From NCBI RefSeq assembly GCF_900104685.1, contig NZ_LT629755.1:2604001-2668000 (forward strand): a stretch of 64,000 nucleotides of DNA, written 5' to 3'. Positions 36,034 through 44,953 of the stretch are shown here, piece after piece. Under the pieces are notes generated by a model. The model worked only from the letters and a program-made list of their open reading frames with translations, searched no databases and was not told the origin of the DNA. Positions within the stretch are counted from its first letter, which is position 1. Each line of letters begins with the position of its first letter. The position numbers and the translations under genes were made by a program. The stretch is from Agromyces flavus (lineage in GTDB: Bacteria > Actinomycetota > Actinomycetes > Actinomycetales > Microbacteriaceae).

Positions 36034-36735
36034 ATGACGACAGCGGACGACGGACTGGGGGCCGCCGGGGCACGCGGCCGGCCGGCGAAGCGACGGCGCC
36101 TCGACCGCGACCGCATCGTCGCGGCCGGACTCGAGCTCGCCGCGACGCCCGGCACCTCGACGATCTCGGTGCGCGAGCTCGGCGTGCGGCTCGGTGCCGA
36201 CCCCACCGCGATCTATCGCCACTTCCGGAGCAAGGAGCAGCTCATGCAGGCGCTCCTCGACGACCTCGCCGCCCGCAGCGTGGCCGAGGTGACCGCCGAC
36301 CCCGACGACTGGCGCGAGCGCCTCCGCCAGCTCGCCCAGGCCACCCTGCGTCTGTTCACGCAGTACCCCGCGGTCGGGGTCGAGGCCACCGTGCTGACGA
36401 CGCACGGTCCCGGCGAGTTGGCGGCGGTCGAGTTCATGCTCGACGCGTTCTCGCGCGCGGGCCTCGAGGGCGACGACCTCGTTCGGCACTACGCACTGCT
36501 GGCATCGCACGTGCTCTCGAGTGCGGCCGGCATCGCCCGGGCCAGGGCCGAGCGGCCCGACGCGGATGCCTCGGCAGCCAGTCCATGGATCGAGGGACCG
36601 CTCCTCGTTGATCCGCGGACCCACCCGCAGATCGCCGCCGTCAGCCAGCGGCTCGCCGAGCTCGAGGATCGCGACCTGTTCATGCTCGGCGTGGAGGCCG
36701 TCATCCAGTCGGCAGAGCGTGCCGCGAACGCCTGA
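36034..36735 (+). CDS. TetR/AcrR-family regulator
   Basis: This 233-residue regulator has a TetR N-terminal DNA-binding domain (about 24-70: RIVAAGLELAATPG...ELGVRLGADPTAIYRHFRSKEQL) and an all-helical C-terminal ligand domain of the TetR_C type. It is divergent from the amidohydrolase and peptide-transport operon, with a palindromic site between, so it is the likely repressor of that operon and of itself. ATG at 36034 follows GAGGACG. Confidence 0.88.
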   Translation: MTTADDGLGAAGARGRPAKRRRLDRDRIVAAGLELAATPGTSTISVRELGVRLGADPTAIYRHFRSKEQLMQALLDDLAARSVAEVTADPDDWRERLRQLAQATLRLFTQYPAVGVEATVLTTHGPGELAAVEFMLDAFSRAGLEGDDLVRHYALLASHVLSSAAGIARARAERPDADASAASPWIEGPLLVDPRTHPQIAAVSQRLAELEDRDLFMLGVEAVIQSAERAANA

Positions 36736-36736
36736 A

Positions 36737-36753
36737 TTCTACGTATTGTAGAA
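36737..36753. promoter_or_regulatory. Inverted repeat directly before the 36757 membrane-protein gene
   Basis: TTCTAC-gtatt-GTAGAA, perfect 6-base arms, ends 3 bases before the start codon and begins right after the TetR stop. It may be an operator; its AT-rich character stands out from the surroundings. Confidence 0.45.
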
Positions 36754-36756
36754 GTC

Positions 36757-37305
36757 ATGCACCGCACGACGATCGCGCTTCGACTGCTGCTGCCGGCGTT
36801 CCTGGTCGGCGCCATCGTGGCGATCTCGTTGCTCGAGGCCCCGCTGAAGTTCCAAGCGCCGGGAATCACGATCCCGCTCGGCCTCGGCATCGGCCGCCTC
36901 GTCTTCACGGCGCTGAACATCCTGACGGGCGTAGCGCTCGCGGTGCTCACCCTCGCGAGCCTGCGGAGACCGCGCGCCGGCCGCACCTCGCTCGTGCTGC
37001 TCGGCGCCGTCTGGGTCGTCTACCTCTTCGAGGTCGCCCTCATCCGCCCGGTGCTCAACCGTCGCAGCGACCTCGTGATCGCGGGCGCCGAGGCGCCGGG
37101 CACCGACTGGGCTCACTACGCCTACATCGCCGCGGATGTCGCGGTGCTCTCGCTGCTCATCGCGCTCGTCGTCGTCACGGCGCGCGAGTTGCTGCCCGCG
37201 GCATCCGCCCCGGCTCAGGCGCCGGTGGTCGCCGGACGCTCGGCGCCCCAGGATGCGAGGAGTGCGAGCCGCTCGGCCGACGGCGATCCCGGCTCCACGG
37301 TGTAG
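36757..37305 (+). CDS. Hypothetical four-pass membrane protein
   Basis: This 182-residue protein has four membrane segments (about 8-28, 44-66, 76-98 and 125-146) and a hydrophilic alanine/serine tail. The pattern faintly recalls DUF4149/TMEM205-like proteins, but I do not claim membership. The last 91 bases overlap the end of the convergent XRE regulator gene. An inverted repeat overlaps its ribosome-site region, so expression is probably regulated. Function unknown. Confidence 0.65.
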   Translation: MHRTTIALRLLLPAFLVGAIVAISLLEAPLKFQAPGITIPLGLGIGRLVFTALNILTGVALAVLTLASLRRPRAGRTSLVLLGAVWVVYLFEVALIRPVLNRRSDLVIAGAEAPGTDWAHYAYIAADVAVLSLLIALVVVTARELLPAASAPAQAPVVAGRSAPQDARSASRSADGDPGSTV

Positions 37306-38087
37306 AGCAGCATCACGAGACCCGGCTCGGCGGTGAGCAGCAGTTCCTCGTACGCGAAGGTGAGCTCGCCGACGACCGGATGGCGGAATCGCTTGGTGCC
37401 CGTCCCGTGGGTGCGCACGTCGTGTGCACCCCAGAGGCGGCGGAAGGTCTCGCTCTGCGTCGACAGCTCGCCGACGAGATCCTGCATGGCGCGATCGTGC
37501 GGGTTGCGGCCCGCCTCGGCGCGCATGATCGCGACGCACATCTCAGCGAAGCGCTCCCAGTCGGGGTAGAAATCGCGCGACGCGGGGTCGAGGAATTGGA
37601 AGCGGGCGAGGTTGGGCGTGCGGCCGCCGTCGCCGATGAGCGGCGAGTAGAACGCACGGCCGAGTGCGTTGGTCGCGAGCAGGTCCTGGTACTGGTTGCG
37701 CACGAACGCGACGCCGCCGGTGATGGACTCGAGCGCCCACTGCAGGCTCGGCCGCGCGAGCGGCTGGCGGGGCGTGCGCCCACGCGCCCGGCCCGACGCG
37801 GGGATTCCGTCGGCCGCGCGGGCCAGGTCGAAGAGGTGCGCCCGCTCGGTGTCATCCAGTCGCAACGCGCTCGCGATGGCGTCGAGCACGGACGAGGAGG
37901 CGCCCGCGATCGCGCCGCGTTCGAGCTTCGAGTAGTACTCGACGCTGACGCCCGCGAGCACGGCCACCTCGGTGCGACGAAGCCCGGCGACGCGACGGTT
38001 CGGACCGCCGGGCAGCCCCGCCTGCTCGGGCGTGAGCTTGGCGCGGCGCGACATGAGGAACTCGCGCACCTCCGCTCGGTTGTCCAT
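37215..38087 (-). CDS. XRE-family regulator with MmyB-like ligand domain
   Basis: This 290-residue protein has an N-terminal helix-turn-helix with the family block GGPNRRVAGLRRTEVAVLAGVS reduced to positions 27-48, followed by VEYYSKLERG. A PAS-like MmyB domain (about 110-275: NQYQDLLATNALGRAFYSPL, FAEMCVAIMRAEAGRNPHD) follows. Such regulators usually control an adjacent oxidoreductase or transporter; here the divergent MFS pump and alcohol dehydrogenase are the obvious targets. Confidence 0.9.
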   Translation of the reverse strand: MDNRAEVREFLMSRRAKLTPEQAGLPGGPNRRVAGLRRTEVAVLAGVSVEYYSKLERGAIAGASSSVLDAIASALRLDDTERAHLFDLARAADGIPASGRARGRTPRQPLARPSLQWALESITGGVAFVRNQYQDLLATNALGRAFYSPLIGDGGRTPNLARFQFLDPASRDFYPDWERFAEMCVAIMRAEAGRNPHDRAMQDLVGELSTQSETFRRLWGAHDVRTHGTGTKRFRHPVVGELTFAYEELLLTAEPGLVMLLYTVEPGSPSAERLALLASWGAERPATTGA

Positions 38088-38187
38088 GCCGACAGGTTAG
38101 GTCGGATGCCGCCGCACAGGGATGCCCTCGCAGTACACCTCTCATCAGGGACTCCTCGATGCCTCCGCGCGAGGGTTCACTCGAGGC

Positions 38188-39483
38188 ATGCCATCCGTCA
38201 CCACACCAGCCCCCGCCCCGGTGCGGAGCGCCGCCCGCCTGCTGCCGGCCGTGCTGCTCCTGCTCACGGTGTTCGGCCCGATCTCGATGGACCTCTACCT
38301 CCCGCTGCTGCCCGCACTCACGCTCGAGCTCGACGCCGCCACCTCGCTCGCACAGCTCACCGTGACCTCGTGCCTCTTCGGCCTCGCGCTCGGCCAGCTC
38401 ATCGCCGGACCGCTCTCGGACCGCTTCGGCCGCCGCGTGCCGCTGCTCATCGGCGTCGCCGCCTACATCGTCGCCTCGATCTGGTGCGCCGTCTCGCCGA
38501 GCGTGGAGGCGCTGGTCGTCGCGCGCCTCGTGCAGGGCCTCGCCGGCGGTGTCGGCCTCGTGATCGCCCAGGCCGCCGGGCGCGACCTCTACTCGGGCGG
38601 CGCGCTGATCCGCTTCTTCGGCCGTTTGACGGTGCTGAGCGGGCTCGCCGCGATCGTCGGCCCACTGCTCGGCGGACTGCTCGCGACCGTCGCCGACTGG
38701 CGCGGACTCTTCCTCTTCCTCGCGGCGATCGGCGGCGCCATCCTGCTCGCCGTCGCGCTGCAGTTCACCGAGACCCTCCCGTCCGATCACCGGACGCGGG
38801 GCGGTCTGCCGCAGACCGTCCGCGACTACCGCACCCTGCTGTCCGACCGCCGCTTCGTCGGCGCCGTGCTCGTGAGCGGGTTCGCCTACGCCGCGGTGTT
38901 CGCCTACCTCGCCGGCGCGACCTACGTCCTGCAGGGCATCTACGGGCTCAGCCCGCAGCTGTACGCCGTGGCATTCGGGCTGAACTCGGCCGGTTTCATG
39001 ATCTTCGGATGGCTCGCCGCGCGTGCCACGGAACGCTGGAGCCTGCACGGCACCCTCGCCATCGGCCTCGTCATGTGCGCCGCGGGCGCGCTCGGCCTGC
39101 TCGTCGGCGGCCTGTTCGCCGTGCCCGTGGGCGTCGTGATCGCCTCGCTGTTCACCATGGTCGGCGGCGTCGCCGCGACCACCCCGCCGACCACCACCCT
39201 CGCGCTCGCCGGATACCCCCGCATGGCCGGCACGGCGTCGTCACTGCTCGGGATGTCGCGCTTCGCGATCGGCGGGCTCGTGGCGCCGGCCGTCGGGATC
39301 GCCGGCGCCGCGACCATGCTGCCGCTCGGCATCGTGACGGCGTCCGTCGTCGTGGTGGCCGCGGCATCCGTCGCCCTGCTCGTGCCGCTCGCCCCACGGG
39401 ATCGTGACGCGGCCGAACCCGACGTCCCCACCGACCCCGACCCGACTCCGGCCGCCGTGCTCGCCACGGCGACCGATCGATAA
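38188..39483 (+). CDS. Bcr/CflA-type MFS drug-efflux transporter
   Basis: This 431-residue transporter has twelve membrane segments and the Bcr/CflA signs: SMDLYLPLLPAL in helix 1, LFGLALGQLIAGPLSDRFGRR (motif A) after helix 2 and RLVQGLAGGVGLVIAQAAGRD in helix 4. It should exchange protons for drugs or metabolites at the cytoplasmic membrane. ATG at 38188 follows CGAGG. It is divergent from the XRE regulator and 27 bp ahead of the alcohol dehydrogenase gene. Confidence 0.92.
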   Translation: MPSVTTPAPAPVRSAARLLPAVLLLLTVFGPISMDLYLPLLPALTLELDAATSLAQLTVTSCLFGLALGQLIAGPLSDRFGRRVPLLIGVAAYIVASIWCAVSPSVEALVVARLVQGLAGGVGLVIAQAAGRDLYSGGALIRFFGRLTVLSGLAAIVGPLLGGLLATVADWRGLFLFLAAIGGAILLAVALQFTETLPSDHRTRGGLPQTVRDYRTLLSDRRFVGAVLVSGFAYAAVFAYLAGATYVLQGIYGLSPQLYAVAFGLNSAGFMIFGWLAARATERWSLHGTLAIGLVMCAAGALGLLVGGLFAVPVGVVIASLFTMVGGVAATTPPTTTLALAGYPRMAGTASSLLGMSRFAIGGLVAPAVGIAGAATMLPLGIVTASVVVVAAASVALLVPLAPRDRDAAEPDVPTDPDPTPAAVLATATDR

Positions 39484-39510
39484 CCCCCTCAGAGAGTAAG
39501 GAGCACCCCC

Positions 39511-40536
39511 ATGCGTGGTGTCATCATGTACGGCCCCGGCGACGTCCGCGTCGAGGAGCGAGAGAACCCGACCATCGTCGAGCCCACCGACGCGATCATC
39601 CGCGTCACGTCCGCCTGCATCTGCGGATCCGACCTGTGGCCCTATCGCGGTCAGGACGGCAACGACTGGCCCGCCCCGATGGGGCACGAGTACGTCGGCG
39701 TCGTCGAGGAGGTCGGCTCGGACGTGTCGACCGTGAAGGTCGGCGACTTCGTCGTCGGATCGTTCTTCGCGTCCGACGACACGTGCGAGATCTGCCGCGC
39801 CGGCTACCAGTCGCGCTGCGTCCACGCCGTGCCCATGGGCGGCTTCGGCACGCAGGCCGAGTACCTGCGCGTCCCGCTCGCGGACGGCACCCTCGTGGCC
39901 ACCTCGACCCGACCGACGCCGAAGCAGGAGCGCGGCCTGCTCGCGGCCTCCGACGTGCTCGGCACCGGCTGGTTCGCGGCCGTGGCCGCCGAGGTCGGCC
40001 CGGGCAAGACGGTGGCGGTCGTCGGCGACGGTGCGGTCGGTCTGCTCGGCATCCTCGCTGCGAAGCGTCTCGGCGCCGAGCGCATCATCGCGTTCAGCCG
40101 GCACGCCGACCGGCAGGCACTCGCCCGGAGGTTCGGCGCGACCGACATCGTCGAGGAGCGCGGCGATGCCGGTGCCGAGAAGGTCAAGGCGCTCACCGGG
40201 GGGCTCGGCGCCCATTCGGTGATCGAGGCCGTCGGCACGCACGAGTCGATGATGCAGGCCGTCCGTTCGACGCGCGCCGGCGGTCACGTCGGCTACGTGG
40301 GCGTCTCGCACGACGTCAGCCTTCCGGGCCTCGAGCTCTTCTTCTCGGGTGCCCACCTGCACGGCGGACCTGCACCCGTCCGGCGATTCCTGCCCGAACT
40401 CGTGGACCTCATCATGCGCGACGAGATCGACCCGGGTGAGGTCTTCGACCTGACGCTGCCACTGGAGCAGGCGGCTGAAGGCTACCGGGCGATGGACGAG
40501 CGGCGTGCGGTGAAGGTGCTGCTGACCACCGACTGA
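39511..40536 (+). CDS. Zinc-dependent alcohol dehydrogenase-family oxidoreductase
   Basis: This 341-residue medium-chain dehydrogenase has catalytic zinc ligands in CICGSDLWPY and GHEYVGVVEEVG, and a Rossmann motif VAVVGDGAVGLLG (about residues 169-181). The structural zinc lobe is reduced (CEICRAGYQSRC lacks one of the four usual cysteines). ATG at 39511 follows AAGGAGC. It likely shares a transcript with the MFS gene and is ended by a hairpin at 40551-40589. Substrate unknown. Confidence 0.9.
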   Translation: MRGVIMYGPGDVRVEERENPTIVEPTDAIIRVTSACICGSDLWPYRGQDGNDWPAPMGHEYVGVVEEVGSDVSTVKVGDFVVGSFFASDDTCEICRAGYQSRCVHAVPMGGFGTQAEYLRVPLADGTLVATSTRPTPKQERGLLAASDVLGTGWFAAVAAEVGPGKTVAVVGDGAVGLLGILAAKRLGAERIIAFSRHADRQALARRFGATDIVEERGDAGAEKVKALTGGLGAHSVIEAVGTHESMMQAVRSTRAGGHVGYVGVSHDVSLPGLELFFSGAHLHGGPAPVRRFLPELVDLIMRDEIDPGEVFDLTLPLEQAAEGYRAMDERRAVKVLLTTD

Positions 40537-40550
40537 CGAGTGCTGTTCGT

Positions 40551-40589
40551 AGGGGTGCCCGGTACCGTTCGGCGATGCGGGGCACCCCT
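40551..40589 (+). terminator. Terminator after the alcohol dehydrogenase gene
   Basis: Perfect 10-base arms AGGGGTGCCC (40551-40560) and GGGCACCCCT (40580-40589) with a 19-base loop. Confidence 0.65.
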
Positions 40590-40623
40590 CGCCGCCCGCC
40601 CGGAAACGGGTGAGACTGGGGCC

Positions 40624-41736
40624 ATGAGCACGAACACTCCGACCGCCGCGCTGTCGTTGGCCGGCGTCAGCATCTGGCTCGACGACCTGTCGCGCACGCG
40701 GATCACGACGGGCGAGCTCGAGCGACTCATCGCGGAACGCGACGTCGTCGGCGTCACAACGAATCCGACGATCTTCGCGACGGCCGTCGCCGATGGCGAG
40801 TCCTATCGCGACGCCCTGCACGACCTGGCTGCCGCCGGCGCCGACGTCGAGCGCGCCGTGTTCGAGATCACGACGCACGACGTCCGTGAGGCGGCCGACC
40901 ACCTTCGCGAGGTCTACGACCGAACGAACGGGGTGGACGGCCGCGTCTCGATCGAGGTGCAGCCCGGGGTCGCCCACGACACCGACGGCACCATCGCCGA
41001 GGCGCACGCGCTGTGGGAGAAGGTGGACCGTCCGAACGCCATGATCAAGATCCCGGCGACCGCCGAGGGCCTCGCCGCGATCACGGCGGCGACCGCCGCC
41101 GGCATCAGCGTGAACGTCACGCTCATCTTCAGCCTCGAGCGATACCGCGAGGTGATCCAGGCGTACCTGAACGGCCTCGAGCAGGCGAAGGCCGCGGGCC
41201 TCGACCTGGGGACGATCCAGTCGGTCGCTTCGTTCTTCGTCTCGCGGGTCGACACCGAGATCGACGCGCGTCTCGCCGCGATCGGCACCGACGAGGCGCT
41301 CGAGCTGCGCGGCAAGTCCGGCATCGCCAATGCCCGGCTCGCGTACGAGGCGTACGAGCAGGTCTTCGCCGGCGAGCGTGCGACCGCGCTGCTGGATGCC
41401 GGAGCCAACCGCCAGCGCCCGCTGTGGGCATCGACGGGCGTGAAGGATCCTTCGCTGCCCGACACGCAGTACGTGACCGAGCTCGTCGCGCCCGGCGTCG
41501 TGAACACCATGCCCGAGAAGACCCTCGAGGCGATGTTCGATCACGGCGAGGTGCACGGCGACACGGTCACCGGCTCATACGACACGGCACACGCGGTGAT
41601 CGAGGCGCTCGCGCGGGTCGGCGTCGACTACGACGACGTGACCGCGGTGCTCGAGCGCGAGGGCGTCGAGAAGTTCACGGTGTCGTGGAACCAGCTGCTC
41701 GACACCGTCCGCGCCGCTCTGGAGGCGGCGCGCTGA
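40624..41736 (+). CDS. tal: Transaldolase
   Basis: This 370-residue enzyme moves a dihydroxyacetone unit between sugar phosphates in the pentose phosphate pathway. The Schiff-base lysine is K142 in NAMIKIPAT. Other family blocks are [38 protein letters not shown] and [12 protein letters not shown]. The length and text fit the actinobacterial Tal type. ATG at 40624 is chosen because the conserved N-terminus begins there. It is a single gene, not next to the usual transketolase and zwf genes. Confidence 0.95.
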   Translation: MSTNTPTAALSLAGVSIWLDDLSRTRITTGELERLIAERDVVGVTTNPTIFATAVADGESYRDALHDLAAAGADVERAVFEITTHDVREAADHLREVYDRTNGVDGRVSIEVQPGVAHDTDGTIAEAHALWEKVDRPNAMIKIPATAEGLAAITAATAAGISVNVTLIFSLERYREVIQAYLNGLEQAKAAGLDLGTIQSVASFFVSRVDTEIDARLAAIGTDEALELRGKSGIANARLAYEAYEQVFAGERATALLDAGANRQRPLWASTGVKDPSLPDTQYVTELVAPGVVNTMPEKTLEAMFDHGEVHGDTVTGSYDTAHAVIEALARVGVDYDDVTAVLEREGVEKFTVSWNQLLDTVRAALEAAR

Positions 41737-41761
41737 GCGCGACCCGGCGGGCGACCCGGCG

Positions 41762-42271
41762 TCAGAATCCCTCGGACACCTGCGTCGCTTCATCCGCGAC
41801 GCGGATGCCGTACCGGTAGGCGAGCTTGCCGCCGAGGTAGCCCGACACCATGAGGATGAGCAGTCCGATCACGCTCAGCACGAAGCCCGTGACGCTCACC
41901 TCCTCGTCCGACGCGTTCAACCGCACGATCAGGCTGATCGCGAACAACGCCGTGACGAGCAGGTTCAGCGACATGTGGATCAGCGCCGTGCGCCGGGCCC
42001 GGGTCCCCGACTGGATCTGCGAGAGATCCATGAGGCCCAGCACCGCGGCGATGATCGCACCCACGAGGCCGATGAGGATGAGGAGGCGCGCGCCGTAGAC
42101 CCACGGCTCGGCCTCGTCCGCGGCGAAGCCGACCAGGTCGAACACGAAGCTCGCGATCCAAGCGCCGATCGGGATCGTCACCATGATCGGGTGGAACGGA
42201 TGCCCGTACGGCCCGGCGAGGAAGTTCCGGGGCCGCTTCGCGCGGTGGAGTGGCGTGTCGTGCTGCTGCAT
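41762..42271 (-). CDS. DUF2231 membrane protein
   Basis: This 169-residue protein begins with a short basic stretch and the family signature GHPFHPIMVTIPIGAW, followed by four membrane segments. The paired histidines in the first membrane segment suggest haem or metal contact, as proposed for related predicted cytochrome-like proteins. Function is not established. It converges with transaldolase over 25 bp. Confidence 0.8.
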   Translation of the reverse strand: MQQHDTPLHRAKRPRNFLAGPYGHPFHPIMVTIPIGAWIASFVFDLVGFAADEAEPWVYGARLLILIGLVGAIIAAVLGLMDLSQIQSGTRARRTALIHMSLNLLVTALFAISLIVRLNASDEEVSVTGFVLSVIGLLILMVSGYLGGKLAYRYGIRVADEATQVSEGF

Positions 42272-42502
42272 GCCTCTACGGTGCGTGCGTCGGCGCTGCC
42301 TCGTCCATGGCGTTGCCGAATGCGAGCGGCGGTGCTAGATGCGCCGAACGGCACCGAGAGTGCTCTGGTGCGAGCGCCGGCGCGCGCCATCCGCCCGCTC
42401 GATTGCCGGATGCCACAAGCGCGCCCCTGCTCGCGCACGCCCGCCTCGTCGATCGCGACGAATGTCGGCACAGGCGCCCGAACTCGGGATTAGCCTCCGA
42501 TC

Positions 42503-44275
42503 ATGACTGATTACCGTCCGCCCGTCGCCGACCTCGCGTTCGCGCTCAAGCACGTCGTGGGCTACGACCAGGTCGCGCAGCTTCCCGGTTACGAGCACGC
42601 CGACTTCGACACGGTCACCGAGATCCTCGACGAGTTCGGCGACTTCACCGCAGAGGTCGTCGCCCCCACCAACCGCGCCGGCGATGTCGAGGGCGCTCGC
42701 CTGAACGCCGACGGCACGGTCACGACACCCTCCGGATTCAAGGAGGCGTACGCGGCCTTCGTCGACGCCGGCTGGGGCTCGGTGCCGCTGCCCGAGGGGT
42801 ACGGCGGTGGAAATTTCCCCCGATCGGTCGGTCTCGCCATCCAGGAGCTCACCACCACCGCGAACATGGCGTTCGCGCTCGCGCCGCTGCTCACGCAGGG
42901 CGCGATCGAGGCGCTGCTGCACTACGGAAGCGAGGAGCAGAAGCAGGCGTGGCTGCCCAAGATGGTCAGCGGCGAGTGGGCCGGGACCATGAATCTCACC
43001 GAGCCGCACGCCGGCTCCGACGTGGGCGCGCTGACTACGAAGGCCGTGAAGCGCGCCGACGGCACCTACGGCATCACCGGACAGAAGATCTTCATCACCT
43101 TCGGCGACCACGACCTGAGTGACCAGATCGTGCATCTCGTGCTCGCCCGCACGCCCGACGCGCCCGCGGGCACCAAGGGCATCTCGATCTTCATCGTGCC
43201 CAAGTTCCTGGTCAACGACGACGGAACGCTCGGCGAGCGCAACGGCGTGCACACCCTCGGAGTCGAGCACAAGATGGGCATCCACGGATCCCCCACCTGC
43301 GTGCTGTCGTACGAGGACGCCACCGGCTACCTCGTGGGCGAGGAGAACCTCGGCATGCGCATCATGTTCGTCATGATGAACAGCGCCCGCCTGTCGGTCG
43401 GCATGCAGGGCCTCGCCGTCGCCGAGCGCGCGTACCAGCAGTCGCTCGGCTACGCGAAGGAGCGCATCCAAGGCCGCCCGATCATCGACTTCCCCGACGT
43501 GCGCCGCATGCTCATGACGCAGAAGTCCTACATCGCCGCGCTCCGCCGCATGATGCTCCTGAACGCCGTCTACGTCGACATCTCAACCCGCCACCCGGAT
43601 GCCGCGACCCGCGCCCGCGCCGACGAGATCGTCGGCCTGCTCACCCCCATCTGCAAGGCGTTCGGCACCGACCTCGGCAACGAGCTGACATCGCTCGCGC
43701 TGCAGATCCACGGCGGCATGGGCTTCATCGAGGAGACCGGCGCCGCACAGCACTACCGCGACGTGCGCATCGCCGCGATCTACGAGGGCACGAACGGCAT
43801 CCAGGCCGCCGACCTCGTCGGCCGCAAGCTCGGCGTGCGGGGCGGCGCCTCGTTCCTCGAGTTCATCGCGACCATGCGCGAGCTCGACGGCGAGCTGGCG
43901 GCCGCCGGCGAGGACTTCGCATCCATCCGCGCGCAATTGACCACCGGCCTCGACGTGCTCGAGCAGACGACGGGGTGGATGCTGCGCACCGGCGTCTCCG
44001 ACCCCAACTCGGTGCTCGCGGGCTCCAGCCCGTACCTGCGCATCTGGGGACTCGTGGTCGGCGGCTGGCTGCTCGCGAAGTCCGCGCTCGCCGCGCGCGA
44101 TCTCAACGGCGACACCGTCGCGGCGGCGCAGTTGCCGCTCGCCAGGTTCTACGCCGAGCAGCTGCTGCCCGCGGCATCCGGGCTCGTCGGTGCCGCCACC
44201 GCCGGGACGCGCGACCTGTTCGCGCTGGACGCCGACGCGTTGGGCGACGTGGTGCGTCGAACCGCCCGCGTCTGA
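42503..44275 (+). CDS. Acyl-CoA dehydrogenase (FadE-type, with C-terminal extension)
   Basis: This 590-residue flavoenzyme has the acyl-CoA dehydrogenase order: N-terminal helical domain (YGGGNFPRSVGLAIQEL), middle strand domain (MNLTEPHAGSDVGAL, GQKIFITFGDHDL) and C-terminal helical domain with RIQGRPIIDFPDVR and the catalytic base E428 in IYEGTNGIQ. The extra C-terminal domain of about 100 residues is typical of the long FadE5-like type that starts beta-oxidation on broad chain lengths. It is a single gene closed by a strong terminator. Confidence 0.95.
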   Translation: MTDYRPPVADLAFALKHVVGYDQVAQLPGYEHADFDTVTEILDEFGDFTAEVVAPTNRAGDVEGARLNADGTVTTPSGFKEAYAAFVDAGWGSVPLPEGYGGGNFPRSVGLAIQELTTTANMAFALAPLLTQGAIEALLHYGSEEQKQAWLPKMVSGEWAGTMNLTEPHAGSDVGALTTKAVKRADGTYGITGQKIFITFGDHDLSDQIVHLVLARTPDAPAGTKGISIFIVPKFLVNDDGTLGERNGVHTLGVEHKMGIHGSPTCVLSYEDATGYLVGEENLGMRIMFVMMNSARLSVGMQGLAVAERAYQQSLGYAKERIQGRPIIDFPDVRRMLMTQKSYIAALRRMMLLNAVYVDISTRHPDAATRARADEIVGLLTPICKAFGTDLGNELTSLALQIHGGMGFIEETGAAQHYRDVRIAAIYEGTNGIQAADLVGRKLGVRGGASFLEFIATMRELDGELAAAGEDFASIRAQLTTGLDVLEQTTGWMLRTGVSDPNSVLAGSSPYLRIWGLVVGGWLLAKSALAARDLNGDTVAAAQLPLARFYAEQLLPAASGLVGAATAGTRDLFALDADALGDVVRRTARV

Positions 44276-44293
44276 TCCACCGCCAACGACACC

Positions 44294-44325
44294 GCGGGGG
44301 TGGCGCCGATCGGCGCCACCCCCGC
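44294..44325 (+). terminator. Terminator after the acyl-CoA dehydrogenase gene
   Basis: A perfect 14-base stem (44294-44307 with 44312-44325) with a GATC loop, followed by TTGT, 18 bases after the stop. Confidence 0.92.
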
Positions 44326-44367
44326 TTGTCCCCCCGGCATTGAACTACTCGTGACGTTCGAGACGCC

Positions 44368-44943
44368 TCAGTGATGCCCGTGTTCGGTGCCGTGCTGTTC
44401 GCCGTGCGGCACGGCGAGGTCGCCCGCCGCCGTGCCCGCCAGGGCGGGGGTCACGAGGGCGGAGACGAGCGCAGCACCGACGATGAGGCCGAACACGGAA
44501 CCGCGGGCCGGTGCAGCGACGGCGGCGGCTCCGCCTGGCCGCCCACGAGCCATCCGAAGCTCGAGTGCGGCGCCGCCCGCGACGACCAGGACGAGGAGGT
44601 CGGCGGCAAGGAGAGGAAGCGGCGCCACGCCGAGCGATGGCGCCGCGCCCGAGGCCAGCAGCCCGGCTGAGGCCGCGAACACGGTCAGCGCGACGGCGAG
44701 CGTCGCGCGAGGCCACGGCAGCCGACCCGCGTGGAGTGCGAGGACGGCCCAACCGAGTGCGGCGACGCCGCACCCGGCCAGGATGGCAGCCGCCGCGGGA
44801 CGGCCGAGACCGGTCGACTCGGCGGTCCCGACCGCCGGCCCCAGCGCTCCCGCTGCAGTGGCGGTGAAGACCAGTCCGACGCCGATGGCCGACAGCATGG
44901 GCCACTCGCGCGTCCGGCCCGACACCGTCCCCCGCGTTCGCAT
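44368..44943 (-). CDS. Hypothetical multi-pass membrane protein with histidine-rich C-terminus
   Basis: This 191-residue protein has about five alanine/leucine-rich membrane segments and ends with a histidine cluster (HGEQHGTEHGHH, last 12 residues) that could bind a divalent metal. ATG at 44943 begins 10 bp after the DUF4383 gene, so the two are one operon next to sigK. No family assigned. Confidence 0.6.
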   Translation of the reverse strand: MRTRGTVSGRTREWPMLSAIGVGLVFTATAAGALGPAVGTAESTGLGRPAAAAILAGCGVAALGWAVLALHAGRLPWPRATLAVALTVFAASAGLLASGAAPSLGVAPLPLLAADLLVLVVAGGAALELRMARGRPGGAAAVAAPARGSVFGLIVGAALVSALVTPALAGTAAGDLAVPHGEQHGTEHGHH

Positions 44944-44953
44944 GATGACGTTC

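Noticed and set aside
36034..36206. Extended N-terminus for the amidohydrolase up to 36206
   Set aside because: The extension has no homology and would run through the TetR operator and into the divergent gene.
40624..41736. Pentose-phosphate operon around transaldolase
   Set aside because: Neighbours are unrelated (alcohol dehydrogenase and DUF2231); no tkt, zwf, opcA or pgl gene is visible.
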